Source: an uncultured Gammaproteobacteria bacterium (GTDB lineage: Bacteria; Pseudomonadota; Gammaproteobacteria; GCA-001735895). From it: a stretch of 64,000 nucleotides of DNA. The stretch spans positions 1 through 64,000 of the forward strand of contig CAJXUC010000014.1 in assembly GCA_913061315.1 (NCBI GenBank), read 5' to 3'. Both the position numbers and the translations under genes were made by a program. The notes beneath the pieces were generated by a model, which made no database searches, had not been told where the DNA came from, and saw only the letters and a list, made by a program, of their open reading frames with translations. Positions 43,265-54,480 of the stretch are shown here, piece by piece. Position 1 is the first letter of the stretch, and every line of letters starts with the position of its first letter.

Positions 43265-45841
43265 ATGAGAATGGAAAAACTAACCAGTAAATTTCAGGCT
43301 GCGTTGAGCGATGCTCAATCGTTGGCTGTTGGGCGTGATCACCAGTTTATTGAGCCAGTACACTTAATGCTGTCACTACTCGATCAGCAGGGTGGCTCAA
43401 TTAGATCACTCTTTAATCATGCGGGTATTAACCTTAACCTACTGCGTTCTCAATTGGGTGAGCTGCTTGAAAAGCAACCCCAGGTCGAGGGTGCTAATGG
43501 TGATTTGCATATTTCAAATGCCTTAGCCAAATTATTTAATGTAACCGATAAGTTGGCGCAACAACGTCAGGATCAATTCATATCATCAGAACTATTTGTG
43601 CTCGCGGCTATGGATGAAAAAGGGCCATTGTCAGACGTCTTATTGTCATCAGGCGCTAAGAAAGCAAATATTACCAAAGCGGTTGATGCTATACGTGGTG
43701 GCCAAAGCGTCGATAATGCTAATGCTGAAGATCAACGCATGTCACTGGAAAAGTATACTCTTGATCTAACTGAACGCGCTGAGCAGGGCAAGCTGGATCC
43801 TGTGATTGGGCGAGATGAAGAAATTAGACGTGCGATACAAGTACTGCAACGACGGACTAAAAACAATCCGGTTCTTATTGGCGAACCAGGAGTTGGTAAA
43901 ACAGCCATCGCAGAGGGGTTAGCTCAAAGGATTATCAATGGTGAGGTTCCTGAAGGCTTAAAGCGTAAACGGGTGCTTTCACTTGATATGGGTGCTTTAA
44001 TTGCGGGTGCTAAATTTCGGGGTGAGTTTGAAGAGCGTTTGAAATCAGTGTTGAGTGATCTATCGAAGCAAGACGGTCAAGTCATCCTATTTATCGATGA
44101 GCTGCACACAATGGTTGGTGCGGGTAAAGGCGAGGGTGCTATGGATGCGGGTAATATGCTAAAACCTGCGCTTGCCAGAGGTGAACTGCATTGTATTGGC
44201 GCGACCACATTAGATGAATACCGCCAATTCATTGAAAAAGATGCTGCCCTGGAACGTCGCTTTCAGAAAGTGTTAGTGAATGAGCCTTCAGTTGAAGACA
44301 CCATTGCGATATTACGGGGTCTTAAAGAGCGATATGAAGTCCATCATGGTGTTGATATTACTGATCCAGCCATTGTCGCTGCTGCAACCTTGTCTTATCG
44401 TTACATTACTGATCGGAAGTTGCCGGATAAAGCGATTGATTTGATTGACGAATCGGCTAGCCGAATTCGCATGCAAATCGACTCTAAACCTGATGTGCTT
44501 GATCGTTTAGAACGACGCCTGATTCAACTAAAAATAGAACGTGAGGCATTAAAGAAAGAGAACGATGCAGCCAGTAAACGTCGGCGTGAAACACTTGAGT
44601 CTGAAATTGCTCGGTTAGAGCGCGAATATTCTGATCTCGATGAAGTATGGAAATCTGAAAAAGCGGCACTACAGGGTTCAACGCACATCAAAGAGGGTCT
44701 TGAACGGGCGCGTCTGGATCTAGAGACAGCCCAGAGGGCAGGTGATTTAACTCGAATGTCTGAACTGCAATACGGCCGTATTCCGGAACTTGAAAAACAG
44801 TTGGATCTGGCAGCCAATGTTGAAATGCAAGACATGAAGTTGCTTATCAATAAAGTTGGTGAAGAAGAGATTGCAGCCGTTGTTTCTAGTTGGACTGGTA
44901 TTCCTGTGTCTAAAATGTTGGGTTCGGAGCGTGAGAAGCTACTTAACATGGAGGAGCAAATTGCGAAGCGTGTTGTTGGCCAAATCGAAGCAGTGGTCGC
45001 CGTGTCAGATGCGATTAGACGGTCACGAGCAGGGCTGTCTGATCCAGACCGACCCAATGGTTCTTTTTTGTTTTTAGGACCAACGGGCGTTGGGAAAACT
45101 GAATTGACGAAAGCCTTGACGCATTTCCTATTCGATACCGAAGACGCATTGATTCGAATTGATATGTCTGAATTTATGGAAAAGCATAGTGTTGCACGGT
45201 TAGTTGGAGCGCCTCCTGGGTATGTAGGATATGAACAGGGTGGTTACCTGACCGAAGCGGTCCGACGTCGACCTTATTCGGTTATTTTATTGGATGAAAT
45301 CGAAAAAGCGCATCCCGATGTATTTAATATTTTGTTGCAAGTGTTAGATGATGGCAGGCTCACGGATGGCCAGGGCCGAACAGTCGACTTTCGAAACACG
45401 GTAATTATAATGACTTCCAATCTTGGTTCAGCTGAAATACAAACAATGACGGGTGAGCATCAATATAATGAAATAAAGCAAGAGGTCATGCGTCAGGTTG
45501 GTCAACACTTTCGGCCAGAATTTATTAACCGCATCGACGACTCAGTGGTTTTTCATGGCCTTACACAAGCTCAAATCCGCATTATTGCGAGCATTCAAAC
45601 AAATCGACTGGTGCTTCGATTGAAAGAGAAAGGTATCTCTCTGGTCACCAGCGATCGTGCCCTAGACGAGCTAGGTAAAATTGGATTTGATCCGGTTTAT
45701 GGTGCGAGACCTTTGAAGAGAGAGATTCAGCAAGTAATAGAAAATCCCATTGCAAAGGCTTTATTGTCAGCCGAATATGGTGAGGGTGATACTATAAAAG
45801 TGGATGTTGATGACGAAGGTAATTTTTTGTTTTCAAGTTAG
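43265..45841 (+). CDS. clpB: ATP-dependent chaperone ClpB
   Basis: This 858-aa Hsp100 disaggregase has the N-terminal double Clp repeat (residues 1-145), nucleotide-binding domain 1 with Walker A GEPGVGKT and Walker [14 protein letters not shown], a long coiled-coil M domain (about residues 400-525, Arg/Glu/Lys-rich), nucleotide-binding domain 2 with Walker A GPTGVGKT and [14 protein letters not shown], and the C-terminal D2-small domain. The M domain separates ClpB from ClpA/ClpC. It rescues aggregated proteins with DnaK. GGAGATGATT gives a ribosome site. Translation may begin at Met1 or Met3. Confidence 0.97.
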   Translation: MRMEKLTSKFQAALSDAQSLAVGRDHQFIEPVHLMLSLLDQQGGSIRSLFNHAGINLNLLRSQLGELLEKQPQVEGANGDLHISNALAKLFNVTDKLAQQRQDQFISSELFVLAAMDEKGPLSDVLLSSGAKKANITKAVDAIRGGQSVDNANAEDQRMSLEKYTLDLTERAEQGKLDPVIGRDEEIRRAIQVLQRRTKNNPVLIGEPGVGKTAIAEGLAQRIINGEVPEGLKRKRVLSLDMGALIAGAKFRGEFEERLKSVLSDLSKQDGQVILFIDELHTMVGAGKGEGAMDAGNMLKPALARGELHCIGATTLDEYRQFIEKDAALERRFQKVLVNEPSVEDTIAILRGLKERYEVHHGVDITDPAIVAAATLSYRYITDRKLPDKAIDLIDESASRIRMQIDSKPDVLDRLERRLIQLKIEREALKKENDAASKRRRETLESEIARLEREYSDLDEVWKSEKAALQGSTHIKEGLERARLDLETAQRAGDLTRMSELQYGRIPELEKQLDLAANVEMQDMKLLINKVGEEEIAAVVSSWTGIPVSKMLGSEREKLLNMEEQIAKRVVGQIEAVVAVSDAIRRSRAGLSDPDRPNGSFLFLGPTGVGKTELTKALTHFLFDTEDALIRIDMSEFMEKHSVARLVGAPPGYVGYEQGGYLTEAVRRRPYSVILLDEIEKAHPDVFNILLQVLDDGRLTDGQGRTVDFRNTVIIMTSNLGSAEIQTMTGEHQYNEIKQEVMRQVGQHFRPEFINRIDDSVVFHGLTQAQIRIIASIQTNRLVLRLKEKGISLVTSDRALDELGKIGFDPVYGARPLKREIQQVIENPIAKALLSAEYGEGDTIKVDVDDEGNFLFSS

Positions 45842-45925
45842 TAGTCAACCATTTTACTAAATGACGTAGCATAGAAAACGGTAGAATGTTTTTCAGGCCG
45901 CTACCAGAAACTAGGATAGATAATT

Positions 45926-46240
45926 ATGACGATGCAAAATACGATCGAATCGAAGCTAACCGCTTCGTTTGATACAACGTTTCTCGAAATACAAAATGAA
46001 AGTCATATGCATAATGTGGCGCCTGGATCGGAGTCACATTTTAAGGTCACTATTGTCACAGAACAATTTGAGGGCTTAATGTTGATAAAGCGTCACCGTT
46101 TAGTCAACAAAGCGCTGGAGCAGGAATTGCAACAAATTCATGCACTTGCCCTGCATACAATGACGGCCAGCGAATGGACAGAACGGGGTGGTAGTGTGAC
46201 GGATTCACCACCGTGTAAGGGCGGAGGAAAGAATCAATAA
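45926..46240 (+). CDS. bolA: BolA family protein
   Basis: This 104-aa protein has the BolA fold pattern: IESKLTASFDTTFLEIQNESHMHNVAPGSESHFKVTIVTEQFEGLMLIKRHRLVNKALEQEL and HALALHTMTASEW. The conserved His in RHR and the Cys/His region near the loop are where BolA proteins bind a 2Fe-2S cluster with monothiol glutaredoxin. Roles include iron-sulfur trafficking and morphology/stress control. NESHMHN favours BolA proper over IbaG. It is a single gene, convergent with the spermidine-synthase-like gene. Confidence 0.9.
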   Translation: MTMQNTIESKLTASFDTTFLEIQNESHMHNVAPGSESHFKVTIVTEQFEGLMLIKRHRLVNKALEQELQQIHALALHTMTASEWTERGGSVTDSPPCKGGGKNQ

Positions 46241-46268
46241 TGCCGCATAATGATGACTCAGATGCTCT

Positions 46269-47048
46269 CTAAATAACCCCAGCCCCCGAGGGATTAGTTG
46301 CGTAAATAGCGGAAAGGACTTCCATATAGTTAATGTCGTGGGCCTCACCTAAAGCCAGTGCCTGTTGCATATAGCTAGACATATCTTGTTCTTCAGCCTG
46401 ATAACGAAAACCATAGGCAATCGTGTTGTCATAGCCACTCACTGGGATACAGAGGGTTTGTTGTGAAAAGGCCTCTCGTAAATCTTCATAATATTGATTA
46501 AATTCTGATTCATCATTAATAAGTAGATTATAAGCCACTGCACCGGATGAATTAAGTCGGGTGTATAGGCGTTTCATACTGGCAGCACTGAGCAGCCAAT
46601 CAGGCGACTGGTCGCCGATAAAAAGATCCACCAGTATTAAATCAAAAGTTTGATTACAATGCTGCAAGTAGTGATCTGCATCATCAATGACATAGGTTAG
46701 CTGGTCATCCGCTTGAGGCAAATGCATCTTTTCATGCATCAAGTCGAGAAGCTCTCCGTCGATATCGATACTGGTAAGATGACTGTCTCGATAATGATGT
46801 CGTAGAAAATGAACCAGCGATCCGCCACCCGTGCCTAATAATAAAATCTGTTTAGGTTGAGGCATAAATAGCAAGATAGCGATCAAATATTGCAGGTTTT
46901 TGAGCGCCAGCTTCTCTGGGTGGTCAACATTGATAATGCTTTGCAATGTATTTGAATTAGAGTGAAGTTCCAGAGTGTTGGCGTTAGTCTTAATCGATAA
47001 GTCACTATGAAGAGACGTTCCTTTTAAAATATTCGATTCATCAGCCAT
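46269..47048 (-). CDS. Spermidine synthase-like methyltransferase-fold protein
   Basis: This 259-aa protein has a Rossmann SAM-type nucleotide site (KQILLLGTGGGSLVHFLRHHYRDSHLTSIDIDGELLDLM) and the polyamine-synthase-like DDADHYLQ and DLILVDLFIGDQSP. It matches SpeE-like proteins but is shorter than full SpeE and lacks an obvious N-terminal strand domain of normal size. It could transfer an aminopropyl group, or it may be a non-polyamine methyltransferase-fold homologue. It is alone on the minus strand. The 420-bp gap 47049-47468 upstream holds no gene that I can see. Confidence 0.75.
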   Translation of the reverse strand: MADESNILKGTSLHSDLSIKTNANTLELHSNSNTLQSIINVDHPEKLALKNLQYLIAILLFMPQPKQILLLGTGGGSLVHFLRHHYRDSHLTSIDIDGELLDLMHEKMHLPQADDQLTYVIDDADHYLQHCNQTFDLILVDLFIGDQSPDWLLSAASMKRLYTRLNSSGAVAYNLLINDESEFNQYYEDLREAFSQQTLCIPVSGYDNTIAYGFRYQAEEQDMSSYMQQALALGEAHDINYMEVLSAIYATNPSGAGVI

Positions 47049-47468
47049 AGTGAGTATTTAGTGAGCGCGTAAAAAGATACTTGGGTGCTGCAGGTGTTGT
47101 CACATTGACAAGCTTCCTTGAGCATGAGCTTGATTATATAAGATTGCTAGCCTATCAAATTTCTTGTCTCTGGTATCCCTGAATTTATTTTTGGTGGCTT
47201 AAAGCATGTTTTGACCGAATTTAGTCGGTATTTGACAGTGCCGCGAACTCGAGCGGTTACTTTAGCTAGCGTAAATAGTCAGAGCTTAGCTGTTTCAAAG
47301 ACTGTTGATTTGAATTGATCGCTTTAAACCCCATATAAATGCAGCTGTTTGTTGGAAATTACACGAGACTATTATAGAATCCCGTGCCTTTTATTGTCGT
47401 ATGCCGTCTCTTTTATACAGGAACTGCATATTATTAGTCTATCAGGATCACTTTAAGGAAAACTGGGA

Positions 47469-47819
47469 ATGCCAATTTACGAGTATGTTTGTACTGAGTG
47501 TGACAATGCCCATGAGGCATTACAAAAGCTTAGTGATTCAGCCCTAATCGATTGTCCGGCTTGTGCTAAGCCTGCTTTGAAGAAACTGATCTCAGCACCA
47601 CAATTTAGATTGAGTGGTTCAGGCTGGTATGAGACCGACTTTAAATCCAGTAATCAGAAAAATCTGACTGATTCAGGAGATAAAAAAAGCACGGACACGA
47701 ATAATAAAAAAAGTGCTGATTCGACTGATAAAAAAAGCACCACCACAGAAAAAACAAGCAGTACCGTTAAAAAAGAACCGGCTGCGCCGAAACCGGCAAC
47801 TAAGGAAGTCGCACGCTAA
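47469..47819 (+). CDS. FmdB-family zinc-ribbon protein
   Basis: This 116-aa protein begins with the FmdB/CxxC zinc ribbon: MPIYEYVCTECDNAHEALQKLSD then DCPACAKPALKKLISAPQFRLSGSGWYETDF, with the paired Cys at 8/11 and 29/32. The C-terminal 50 residues are low-complexity Lys/Ser/Thr, including repeated DKKST- and NKKSA-type units, and are probably disordered. FmdB-type genes are common immediately upstream of aspS in gammaproteobacteria. The function is unknown, with a regulatory or RNA-related role proposed for some. AAGGAAA precedes the ATG. Confidence 0.88.
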   Translation: MPIYEYVCTECDNAHEALQKLSDSALIDCPACAKPALKKLISAPQFRLSGSGWYETDFKSSNQKNLTDSGDKKSTDTNNKKSADSTDKKSTTTEKTSSTVKKEPAAPKPATKEVAR

Positions 47820-47908
47820 CGAGGCCAGCGCCAAAAGCCAACGCTTTTTAAATGCTAGGCCGTTAGTCATCATTAATTAATCATTAGCATCAAAATACGG
47901 AAAACAAC

Positions 47909-49684
47909 ATGCGTACCCATTACTGTGGTGAACTCGACCAGGAAAATATAGGCCAAGAAATTAGCGTTTGTGGCTGGGTAAACCGTCGTCGCGATCATGG
48001 TGGCGTTATATTTGTAGATCTTCGTGATAAGAAGGGCGTTTTGCAGATTGTCGTTGACCCTGATGATGAAGCCTTATTTAATACTGCAGAATCAGTTAGA
48101 AATGAATTTGTATTGAAGATCACGGGCCTAGTGAGGGCGCGCCCAGAAGGTACTACTAATAAAGATATGCCCACCGGTGAAATTGAAGTATTGGCGCTTG
48201 GTTTAGAAATACTAAATAGTTCCGAGACGCCTCCGTTTCAGCTCGATGACGATGTACATGAAGACATTCGTCAGAAATATCGTTACATCGATTTACGCCG
48301 CCCAGAAATGCAGTACCGCATGCAGTTGCGGGCTCAGGTCACGCACTTCATGCGCAGTTGGCTCGAAGCAGAAGAGTTCATGGATATTGAAACCCCAATG
48401 CTCACCAAAGCTACACCCGAAGGCGCTCGAGATTACCTAGTGCCGAGTCGGACACACAGTGGTTCTTTCTTTGCCTTGCCACAATCACCACAATTATTTA
48501 AACAGTTGCTGATGATGTCAGGTATGGATCGCTATTACCAAATTGTCCGTTGTTTCCGTGATGAAGACCTTCGGGCTGATCGCCAACCTGAATTCACTCA
48601 GCTCGATATTGAAACATCGTTTATGAATGAAGACGATATTATGTCAATGATGGAGAAAATGATTCAAGGGCTGTTTTCTAAAGTACTATCACAAGACATT
48701 GGAGGCCCATTTTTGCGCATGCCTTATGCCGAAGCCATGGAACGATTTGGATCAGATAAACCTGATCTAAGAATTACACTGGAACTTCAAACAATATCTG
48801 ACATCCTCGCTGATGTTGAATTTAAAGTATTTTCTGGTCCCGCAAATGATTTGAAAGGACGAGTTGCCGCATTACGTGTCCCAGGTGGCAACAAACTATC
48901 GCGCAAAGAAATTGACGGTTATACCGAATTTGTTGGGCGCTACGGTGCAAAAGGATTGGCTTACATTAAATGTAATGATATTACCCAAGGTCGTGAAGGG
49001 TTGCAGTCGCCTATCCTCAAGTTTTTGCCTGACGAAGCGATTGCTGAAATCATTTCACGGACTAAGGCTGAAACGGGTGACCTGATATTCTTTGGTGCCG
49101 ATAGAGCGAATACGGTTAACGAATCACTCGGTGCTTTACGGGTAAAAGTCGCACAGGATCTTGGTTTAGTCGAGGCAGGTTGGCGCTTTCTTTGGGTAGT
49201 TGACTTTCCAATGTTTGAACATGATGAACGTGAAAACCGTTGGAACGCATTGCACCATCCTTTTACTGCGCCAAATACAACCGATCCTGCTGAAGTCGAA
49301 GCGAACCCAGGTGAAACACTATCAAGAGCCTATGACATGGTATTGAATGGCACCGAACTTGGTGGTGGCTCAATTCGTATCCATAAAGTAGACATGCAAC
49401 AGCGCGTATTAAAGTTATTGGGTATTGACGAGCAAGAAGCTGAGGACAAATTCGGGTTCCTACTCACTGCGCTCAAATTTGGTTGCCCACCCCATGGTGG
49501 CATTGCATTTGGCCTCGATCGACTCGTCATGCTTATGAGTGGTGCGACTTCTATCCGCGATGTAATGGCATTTCCAAAAACCCAAACGGCGGCTTGTTTG
49601 TTAACTCAAGCACCTTCGCCCGTGAGTGATAAACAACTAAAAGAACTGTCTATCCGGGTACGTAAATCCCAAGTTGATGGTTAA
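47909..49684 (+). CDS. aspS: Aspartyl-tRNA synthetase
   Basis: This 591-aa class IIb synthetase has an N-terminal OB anticodon-binding domain ([23 protein letters not shown]), class II motif 1 ([26 protein letters not shown]), motif 2 ([27 protein letters not shown]), the bacterial GAD insertion domain (about residues 290-410), and motif 3 ([17 protein letters not shown]). It charges tRNA-Asp. Whether it also charges tRNA-Asn depends on AsnS or GatCAB, which are not visible here. Length is that of the standard bacterial type. Confidence 0.97.
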   Translation: MRTHYCGELDQENIGQEISVCGWVNRRRDHGGVIFVDLRDKKGVLQIVVDPDDEALFNTAESVRNEFVLKITGLVRARPEGTTNKDMPTGEIEVLALGLEILNSSETPPFQLDDDVHEDIRQKYRYIDLRRPEMQYRMQLRAQVTHFMRSWLEAEEFMDIETPMLTKATPEGARDYLVPSRTHSGSFFALPQSPQLFKQLLMMSGMDRYYQIVRCFRDEDLRADRQPEFTQLDIETSFMNEDDIMSMMEKMIQGLFSKVLSQDIGGPFLRMPYAEAMERFGSDKPDLRITLELQTISDILADVEFKVFSGPANDLKGRVAALRVPGGNKLSRKEIDGYTEFVGRYGAKGLAYIKCNDITQGREGLQSPILKFLPDEAIAEIISRTKAETGDLIFFGADRANTVNESLGALRVKVAQDLGLVEAGWRFLWVVDFPMFEHDERENRWNALHHPFTAPNTTDPAEVEANPGETLSRAYDMVLNGTELGGGSIRIHKVDMQQRVLKLLGIDEQEAEDKFGFLLTALKFGCPPHGGIAFGLDRLVMLMSGATSIRDVMAFPKTQTAACLLTQAPSPVSDKQLKELSIRVRKSQVDG

Positions 49685-49742
49685 TTGGCAGTGAATGCGA
49701 CAAGTGTTATTATTTTCAGTATGACTGAGTTGAGTATTCGTT

Positions 49743-49823
49743 ATGGCCGCTAATAGCGGGTTCAGCAGTGGCATTGGGTTGGACAATGCCACTGCTGAAG
49801 GGCGTATTGCCAAAGTGAAATAA
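49743..49823 (+). other. 26-codon leader ORF containing a 16-bp perfect hairpin, upstream of metX
   Basis: ATG at 49743 opens 26 codons (MAANSGFSSGIGLDNATAEG...) ending with TAA at 49821-49823, five bases before the metX ATG. Inside it, TTCAGCAGTGGCATTG (49761-49776), loop GGTTGGA, CAATGCCACTGCTGAA (49784-49799) is a perfect 16-bp stem. CCGCTA-A-TAGCGG (49747-49759) is a second small dyad just before it. There is no T-tract and only a weak ribosome site. It could be a translated leader controlling metX, or an aspS 3' hairpin that happens to be open. Confidence 0.4.
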
Positions 49824-49828
49824 GTAAT

Positions 49829-50995
49829 ATGAACCTAACTGAAAATCTTGCAGGAACCAAGCGCACAATCACCCGAGCCACACAATTTGTTAATTTAAAA
49901 GGTGACTATGGTACTAGTGACTTCGTTATGTGGCGTGGGGGTCGATTATCAAAGATAACGGTTGCTTTTGAGAGTTGGGGTAAGCTATCCAGTAATCATG
50001 ATAACGTAATATTAATTTTTACGGGCTTATCCCCTAACGCGCATGCCGCATCATCTGAGCTAGATCCAACTCCAGGTTGGTGGGATTACATGATTGGTCC
50101 GGGTAAATCGATAGACACTAATGTATTTCATGTTATTTGTGTTAATTCCCTAGGCAGTTGTTTTGGGAGTACTGGTCCTGAAGCTATTAATCCTGCAACG
50201 GGCAAGGCCTACCGACTCGACTTTCCTGATTTAACCATTGAAGACATTGCAAAAGCTGGTCATCATTTATTGGTAGAGCTTGGCATCGACCACTTGCACA
50301 CTGTGATTGGTCCTTCTATGGGGGGCATGGTAGCACTGGCCTATGCCTTGCAGTATCCAGGTGAAGTGGACTACCTAGTATCCATATCAGCAGCGACTCG
50401 TGCCTTACCCTTTACCTTGGCAATGCGGTCACTACAACGTGAGATTATTCGCTCAGATCCCGCATGGAAGGATGGCAATTATGCTGAGGACGAAGCTCCT
50501 TATTCAGGTATGGCACTTGCTCGAAAATTAGGCTTAGTGTCGTATCGGGCTGCCGAAGAGTGGCATCAACGGTTTGACCGATCAAGAGTTGCAAAAGACC
50601 GTCGAACGGGTGCGCCATTCGAACTCGAATTTGAAGTGGAATCCTATCTCGACTACAACGCCAAAAAATTCATTCACAATTTTGACGCTAACAGCTATCT
50701 TTATTTATCACGCGCAATGGACTGGTTTGATGTTGCTGATCATGGTGGATCAGTCAATTCAGGGCTGACTAAAATTCACGTTAAAAAGGCACTAATTATT
50801 GGCGTTACCACTGATATCCTATTTCCACCCGAACAGCAAAGAGAAATTGTTAAGGGTTTAGAAAAAGCCGGCAGCTGTGAGGAATGCGTTGAGTATGTCG
50901 AAATAGACTCAATTAATGGGCATGACGCCTTTTTGGTCGATAGTCATCAATTCTCGCCCGTCATGAAGCAATTTTTGGATGAGACCTGTCAATAA
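49829..50995 (+). CDS. metX: MetX-family homoserine/serine O-acyltransferase
   Basis: This 388-aa alpha/beta hydrolase has nucleophile Ser in VIGPSMGGMVAL, catalytic Asp in GVTTDILFPP and His in SINGHDAFLVD. It activates homoserine (or serine) by O-acylation for sulfur assimilation. The segments LSPNAHAASSELDPTPGWWDYMIGPGKSIDT and VNSLGSCFGSTGP resemble, from memory, the proteobacterial branch that uses succinyl-CoA, including L-serine O-succinyltransferases. Acyl donor and acceptor should therefore not be assumed to be acetyl-CoA and homoserine. No metW follows it. A hairpin-bearing short ORF lies directly upstream. Confidence 0.85.
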   Translation: MNLTENLAGTKRTITRATQFVNLKGDYGTSDFVMWRGGRLSKITVAFESWGKLSSNHDNVILIFTGLSPNAHAASSELDPTPGWWDYMIGPGKSIDTNVFHVICVNSLGSCFGSTGPEAINPATGKAYRLDFPDLTIEDIAKAGHHLLVELGIDHLHTVIGPSMGGMVALAYALQYPGEVDYLVSISAATRALPFTLAMRSLQREIIRSDPAWKDGNYAEDEAPYSGMALARKLGLVSYRAAEEWHQRFDRSRVAKDRRTGAPFELEFEVESYLDYNAKKFIHNFDANSYLYLSRAMDWFDVADHGGSVNSGLTKIHVKKALIIGVTTDILFPPEQQREIVKGLEKAGSCEECVEYVEIDSINGHDAFLVDSHQFSPVMKQFLDETCQ

Positions 50996-51138
50996 TGGTT
51001 AAGTTTACTGGCGGGTGTCAGAAAAAAAACTGGGAAAGTGTAATGTTTGCCAATTTAGCTGCAATTAATATCACGGGGTGTCATTAGGTTTACTTGCGAC
51101 TGACTCGTTAAAAGCCAGCCGCAATTAAGATTAGGTGT

Positions 51139-51462
51139 TTATCTTTCTAAATATTGCAATTTCCCCTCGACACCGTCCCACTCAACAGCGTCGTCGGGTG
51201 GCGGTCTGCTGGCAACAATTACTGGCCAGATCGCTGATAACTCCTCATTCAGCTCAATAAAACTCTCTTGACCTGGTGGCATGTCATCTTCCGATACAAT
51301 GGCCTCTGCTGGGCACTCCGGCTCACAAAGCGTGCAGTCGATACACTCGTCTGGATCGATGACGAGGAAGTTTGGGCCTTCATGGAAGCAGTCAACCGGG
51401 CAGACATCAACACAGTCCATATACTTACATTTAATGCAATTTTCGAGTACGACGAATGTCAT
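51139..51462 (-). CDS. fdxA: 7Fe ferredoxin FdxA
   Basis: This 107-aa ferredoxin has the Azotobacter FdI-type cysteine pattern: Cys9, Cys17 and Cys21 in the first motif ([20 protein letters not shown]) and [16 protein letters not shown] in the second, giving one 3Fe-4S and one 4Fe-4S cluster. The C-terminal extension ([30 protein letters not shown]) is typical of FdxA. It is encoded 139 bp ahead of mutS on the same strand, a conserved gammaproteobacterial neighbour pair. Role: low-potential electron transfer, with some homologues linked to redox stress. Confidence 0.94.
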   Translation of the reverse strand: MTFVVLENCIKCKYMDCVDVCPVDCFHEGPNFLVIDPDECIDCTLCEPECPAEAIVSEDDMPPGQESFIELNEELSAIWPVIVASRPPPDDAVEWDGVEGKLQYLER

Positions 51463-51601
51463 GCGGAGCCTCTGTTGATGACTATTGAGTCAGTCTGAAA
51501 TAAAGAGTAATAAATCACGCGGAATTCTAATTAGGCCTTAGTGAAACTTCAAGTAGATTATCTTGATATAGGAGTTTATAACGTGATATTGCCTAGTTAT
51601 T

Positions 51602-54175
51602 CTATTCTTTTGAGAGCGATTTTAATCGGTACAGTTCCTCTAAGGCTTGCCTAGGTGTTAAGCCGTCCGGATCAATGGCCAAAAGTGCTTCCAAGGTCGG
51701 GTTGAATTGTACTTCCTCAGGCTCTGGAGCTGCCATTGAGAATAAATCAATTTGTGGCCCTGCTTCACTCGATTGCTGTTCTAACTGATACAATTTACGC
51801 TTGGCCAGTTGGAGTGCTGATTTGGGTACGCCAGCCAGCTTAGCGACCTGTAAGCCATAGCTTTGATTGGCAGGGCCTGATTTCACCCGATGCATAAAAA
51901 TAATGTCATCGCCATGCTCGACTGCATCCAGATGAACGTTGCAAATATTGTCGTATTGTTCTGGTAATTGCGTTAGCTCGAAATAATGAGTGGCGAACAG
52001 GGTTAATGCGCCGGACTTTTGTGAGAGATGATCGGCGCAGGCCCAGGCCAGTGCTAGCCCGTCAAAAGTGCTGGTGCCTCGGCCGATTTCGTCCATCAAT
52101 ACTAGGCTGTTATGCGTGGCGTTATTCAGAATATTGGCTGCTTCGGTCATTTCCACCATAAAAGTTGAGCGACCACTCGATAAATCATCGCTTGCACCGA
52201 TGCGAGTAAATATCTGATCTATGGGGCCGATAATTGCTTGAGTGGCAGGGACGTAACTGCCCATGTAGGCCAAAATAGTAATGAGCGCGGTTTGGCGCAT
52301 ATAGGTTGATTTACCGCCCATATTTGGGCCTGTGATCAGTAACATGCGTTTGGTTTGATTGAGCTGTGTGTCGTTGGCAATAAACGCTTGCTGCATTACC
52401 TGCTCGACTACCGGATGTTTACCGTCGCGAATATCGAGTATTGGGTGCTCGACTAAGGTTGGTGCAGACCATTGATAGGCATCGGCACAGCTGGCGAAGC
52501 TGAGTAAAACGTCCAATTGAGCCAGCCCAAAAGCGCATTGTTGTAAGGCCGTTAGCACATCGCCAAGCTGCTTTAGTAGTGACTCGTAAAGGTGTTTCTC
52601 TCGTGACAACGAACGCTCCCTAGCACTCAAAACTTTGTCCTCGAAAGACTTGAGCTCAGGCGTGATATAACGCTCGACGCCTTTTAACGTTTGACGCCGA
52701 ACATATTCAACCGGAATCGCATCGATATGTAGTTTACTCACTTCAATATAAAAACCATGCACTCGGTTATAGGCAACCTTAAGAGAATTAATACCCGTTT
52801 TTTGCTTTTGTTCGTTCTCCATATCAACTAGGAACTGATCCGCATTTGAGCTTAAGCCCCTTAGTTCATCCAGTTCAGCATCAAAGCCCGGCTTGATTAT
52901 GCCACCATCGCGAATTAAAACCGGTGGCTCGTCAATGATAGCGGAGTCGAGCAGTGCCAGTGTTTTAGGGTGAGTCGAAATTTGCTTTGATAGAGAACGG
53001 ATCAAAGGACTGTCTAACTTTTCTAACTGACCTTGTAGGCGGGGCAGTAATTCTAACGTAGCCATCAGCGTGCTTAAGTCACGTGGCCTTGCCGAAAGCA
53101 GTGCAATACGGGCTAGAATACGCTCAATATCACCGATAGAGTTCATGGTTTCAGCAGCTACTTCGAACTGTCGGTTGCCAAGTAAACTATCTACAGCCTG
53201 TAATTTTTCACGAACTATATTTTGATTGCGAATTGGTTTTTGCAGATTGCGGGTTAACTCGCGGTGACCCATTGCGGTCTGACAAAAGTCGATGACGTGT
53301 AACAAGCTATGTTCGCTTGCCTCTGAATTAATCGACTGAATCAGTTCTAGATTTTTGCGACTATTGGCATCGATCAATAAAACATCGGACACTTGTTCAA
53401 TTCGAATTGACTGCAAATGGGGCAGTGATGTCCTTAACCGGTCTTTGATATATTGCAGCAAACAACCAGCCGCGCGTATGCCAAGGGGTAAATCAGTCAA
53501 GCCAAAGCCATCCAGATCGTGAATATGATATTGCTCGCAGAGGAGCCGAGTACAGGTTTCAAGCTCGAAGTACCAGATCGGCATCGGGTGCGCTTGTTTT
53601 AACTGTGCGGTTTCTAGTGGCAACTGTTGGTCATCACAATAAATAATTTCAGCTGGGTTTAGTCGAGCCACTTCACCGACCAAAGAATCATTCTGCCCAA
53701 GTTGACTCACCGTAAATCGACCCGAGCTAATTTCCAGTGACGCAATACCCCAGCCGGATGTTTGCTGAAATATACAGCTCAATAAATTTTCTCGGCGATC
53801 CTGTAACAACGCCTCGTCAGTTAATGTACCCGGCGTCACTACCCGCATCACTTGTCGTTCGACGGGGCCTTTACTAGTGGCTGGATCGCCGACTTGTTCG
53901 CAAATGGCAATCGACTCACCTGCCTTCACCAGCTTGGCGAGATAATTATCTGCGGCATGATAAGGGATTCCGCACATTGGAATAGGCTCACCATTCGCTG
54001 TTCCGCGTTTGGTGAGCGTAATATCCAGTAATCGCGATGCACGTTTAGCGTCATCAAAAAACAACTCATAAAAGTCACCCATGCGATAAAACAAAAGTGA
54101 ATCTGGATGGTCCGACTTAATGCGCATAAACTGCTGCATCATTGGGGTAGGTTGTGTTGTCTGGTTCTTACTCAT
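51602..54175 (-). CDS. mutS: DNA mismatch repair protein MutS
   Basis: This 857-aa MutS has the mismatch-reading Phe-x-Glu motif in [21 protein letters not shown] (residues about 25-45), the connector and lever domains, and the ATPase domain with Walker [18 protein letters not shown], the ABC-type signature [15 protein letters not shown] and Walker [20 protein letters not shown]-terminal helix-turn-helix ([17 protein letters not shown]) for dimer/tetramer formation is present. It detects base mismatches and recruits MutL. Transcription is leftward. The 305-bp gap 54176-54480 to pncC is AT-rich and holds only a short GCTAG-CAAT-CTAGC dyad near 54380. Confidence 0.97.
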   Translation of the reverse strand: MSKNQTTQPTPMMQQFMRIKSDHPDSLLFYRMGDFYELFFDDAKRASRLLDITLTKRGTANGEPIPMCGIPYHAADNYLAKLVKAGESIAICEQVGDPATSKGPVERQVMRVVTPGTLTDEALLQDRRENLLSCIFQQTSGWGIASLEISSGRFTVSQLGQNDSLVGEVARLNPAEIIYCDDQQLPLETAQLKQAHPMPIWYFELETCTRLLCEQYHIHDLDGFGLTDLPLGIRAAGCLLQYIKDRLRTSLPHLQSIRIEQVSDVLLIDANSRKNLELIQSINSEASEHSLLHVIDFCQTAMGHRELTRNLQKPIRNQNIVREKLQAVDSLLGNRQFEVAAETMNSIGDIERILARIALLSARPRDLSTLMATLELLPRLQGQLEKLDSPLIRSLSKQISTHPKTLALLDSAIIDEPPVLIRDGGIIKPGFDAELDELRGLSSNADQFLVDMENEQKQKTGINSLKVAYNRVHGFYIEVSKLHIDAIPVEYVRRQTLKGVERYITPELKSFEDKVLSARERSLSREKHLYESLLKQLGDVLTALQQCAFGLAQLDVLLSFASCADAYQWSAPTLVEHPILDIRDGKHPVVEQVMQQAFIANDTQLNQTKRMLLITGPNMGGKSTYMRQTALITILAYMGSYVPATQAIIGPIDQIFTRIGASDDLSSGRSTFMVEMTEAANILNNATHNSLVLMDEIGRGTSTFDGLALAWACADHLSQKSGALTLFATHYFELTQLPEQYDNICNVHLDAVEHGDDIIFMHRVKSGPANQSYGLQVAKLAGVPKSALQLAKRKLYQLEQQSSEAGPQIDLFSMAAPEPEEVQFNPTLEALLAIDPDGLTPRQALEELYRLKSLSKE

Positions 54176-54480
54176 GCAATGTATCTTTCTTAAGGATAAT
54201 AATTTTTAATAACGACACTTTATAGGGTTTCATGATATTTTTGTATGAACTTCGAAAAAGAAGTTACCCGACAGTCGATAGAGTCTAAAATCAATTCGTT
54301 AGCTATTATCAGGTATTTTATTAGGTTCATTCAACTGTGTTTAAAATGAATGATCTAGACAATATAAAGCCTGATTTGCTAGCAATCTAGCGTTTAAATT
54401 ATTATCATAATTTCTTGATCAATATTGAAGAGTGACCTCTTGAACCTTATAAACACCATGTTATGAGATAAATATTAATA

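Noticed and set aside
44524..45057. 177-aa minus-strand ORF
   Set aside because: It is antisense to clpB and rich in Ser/Arg, as expected for a complement of that gene. No homology pattern was seen.
47650..47760. Lys/Ser/Thr repeats in the FmdB-type protein as a DNA repeat element
   Set aside because: The units are irregular at DNA level and are best read as low-complexity coding sequence.
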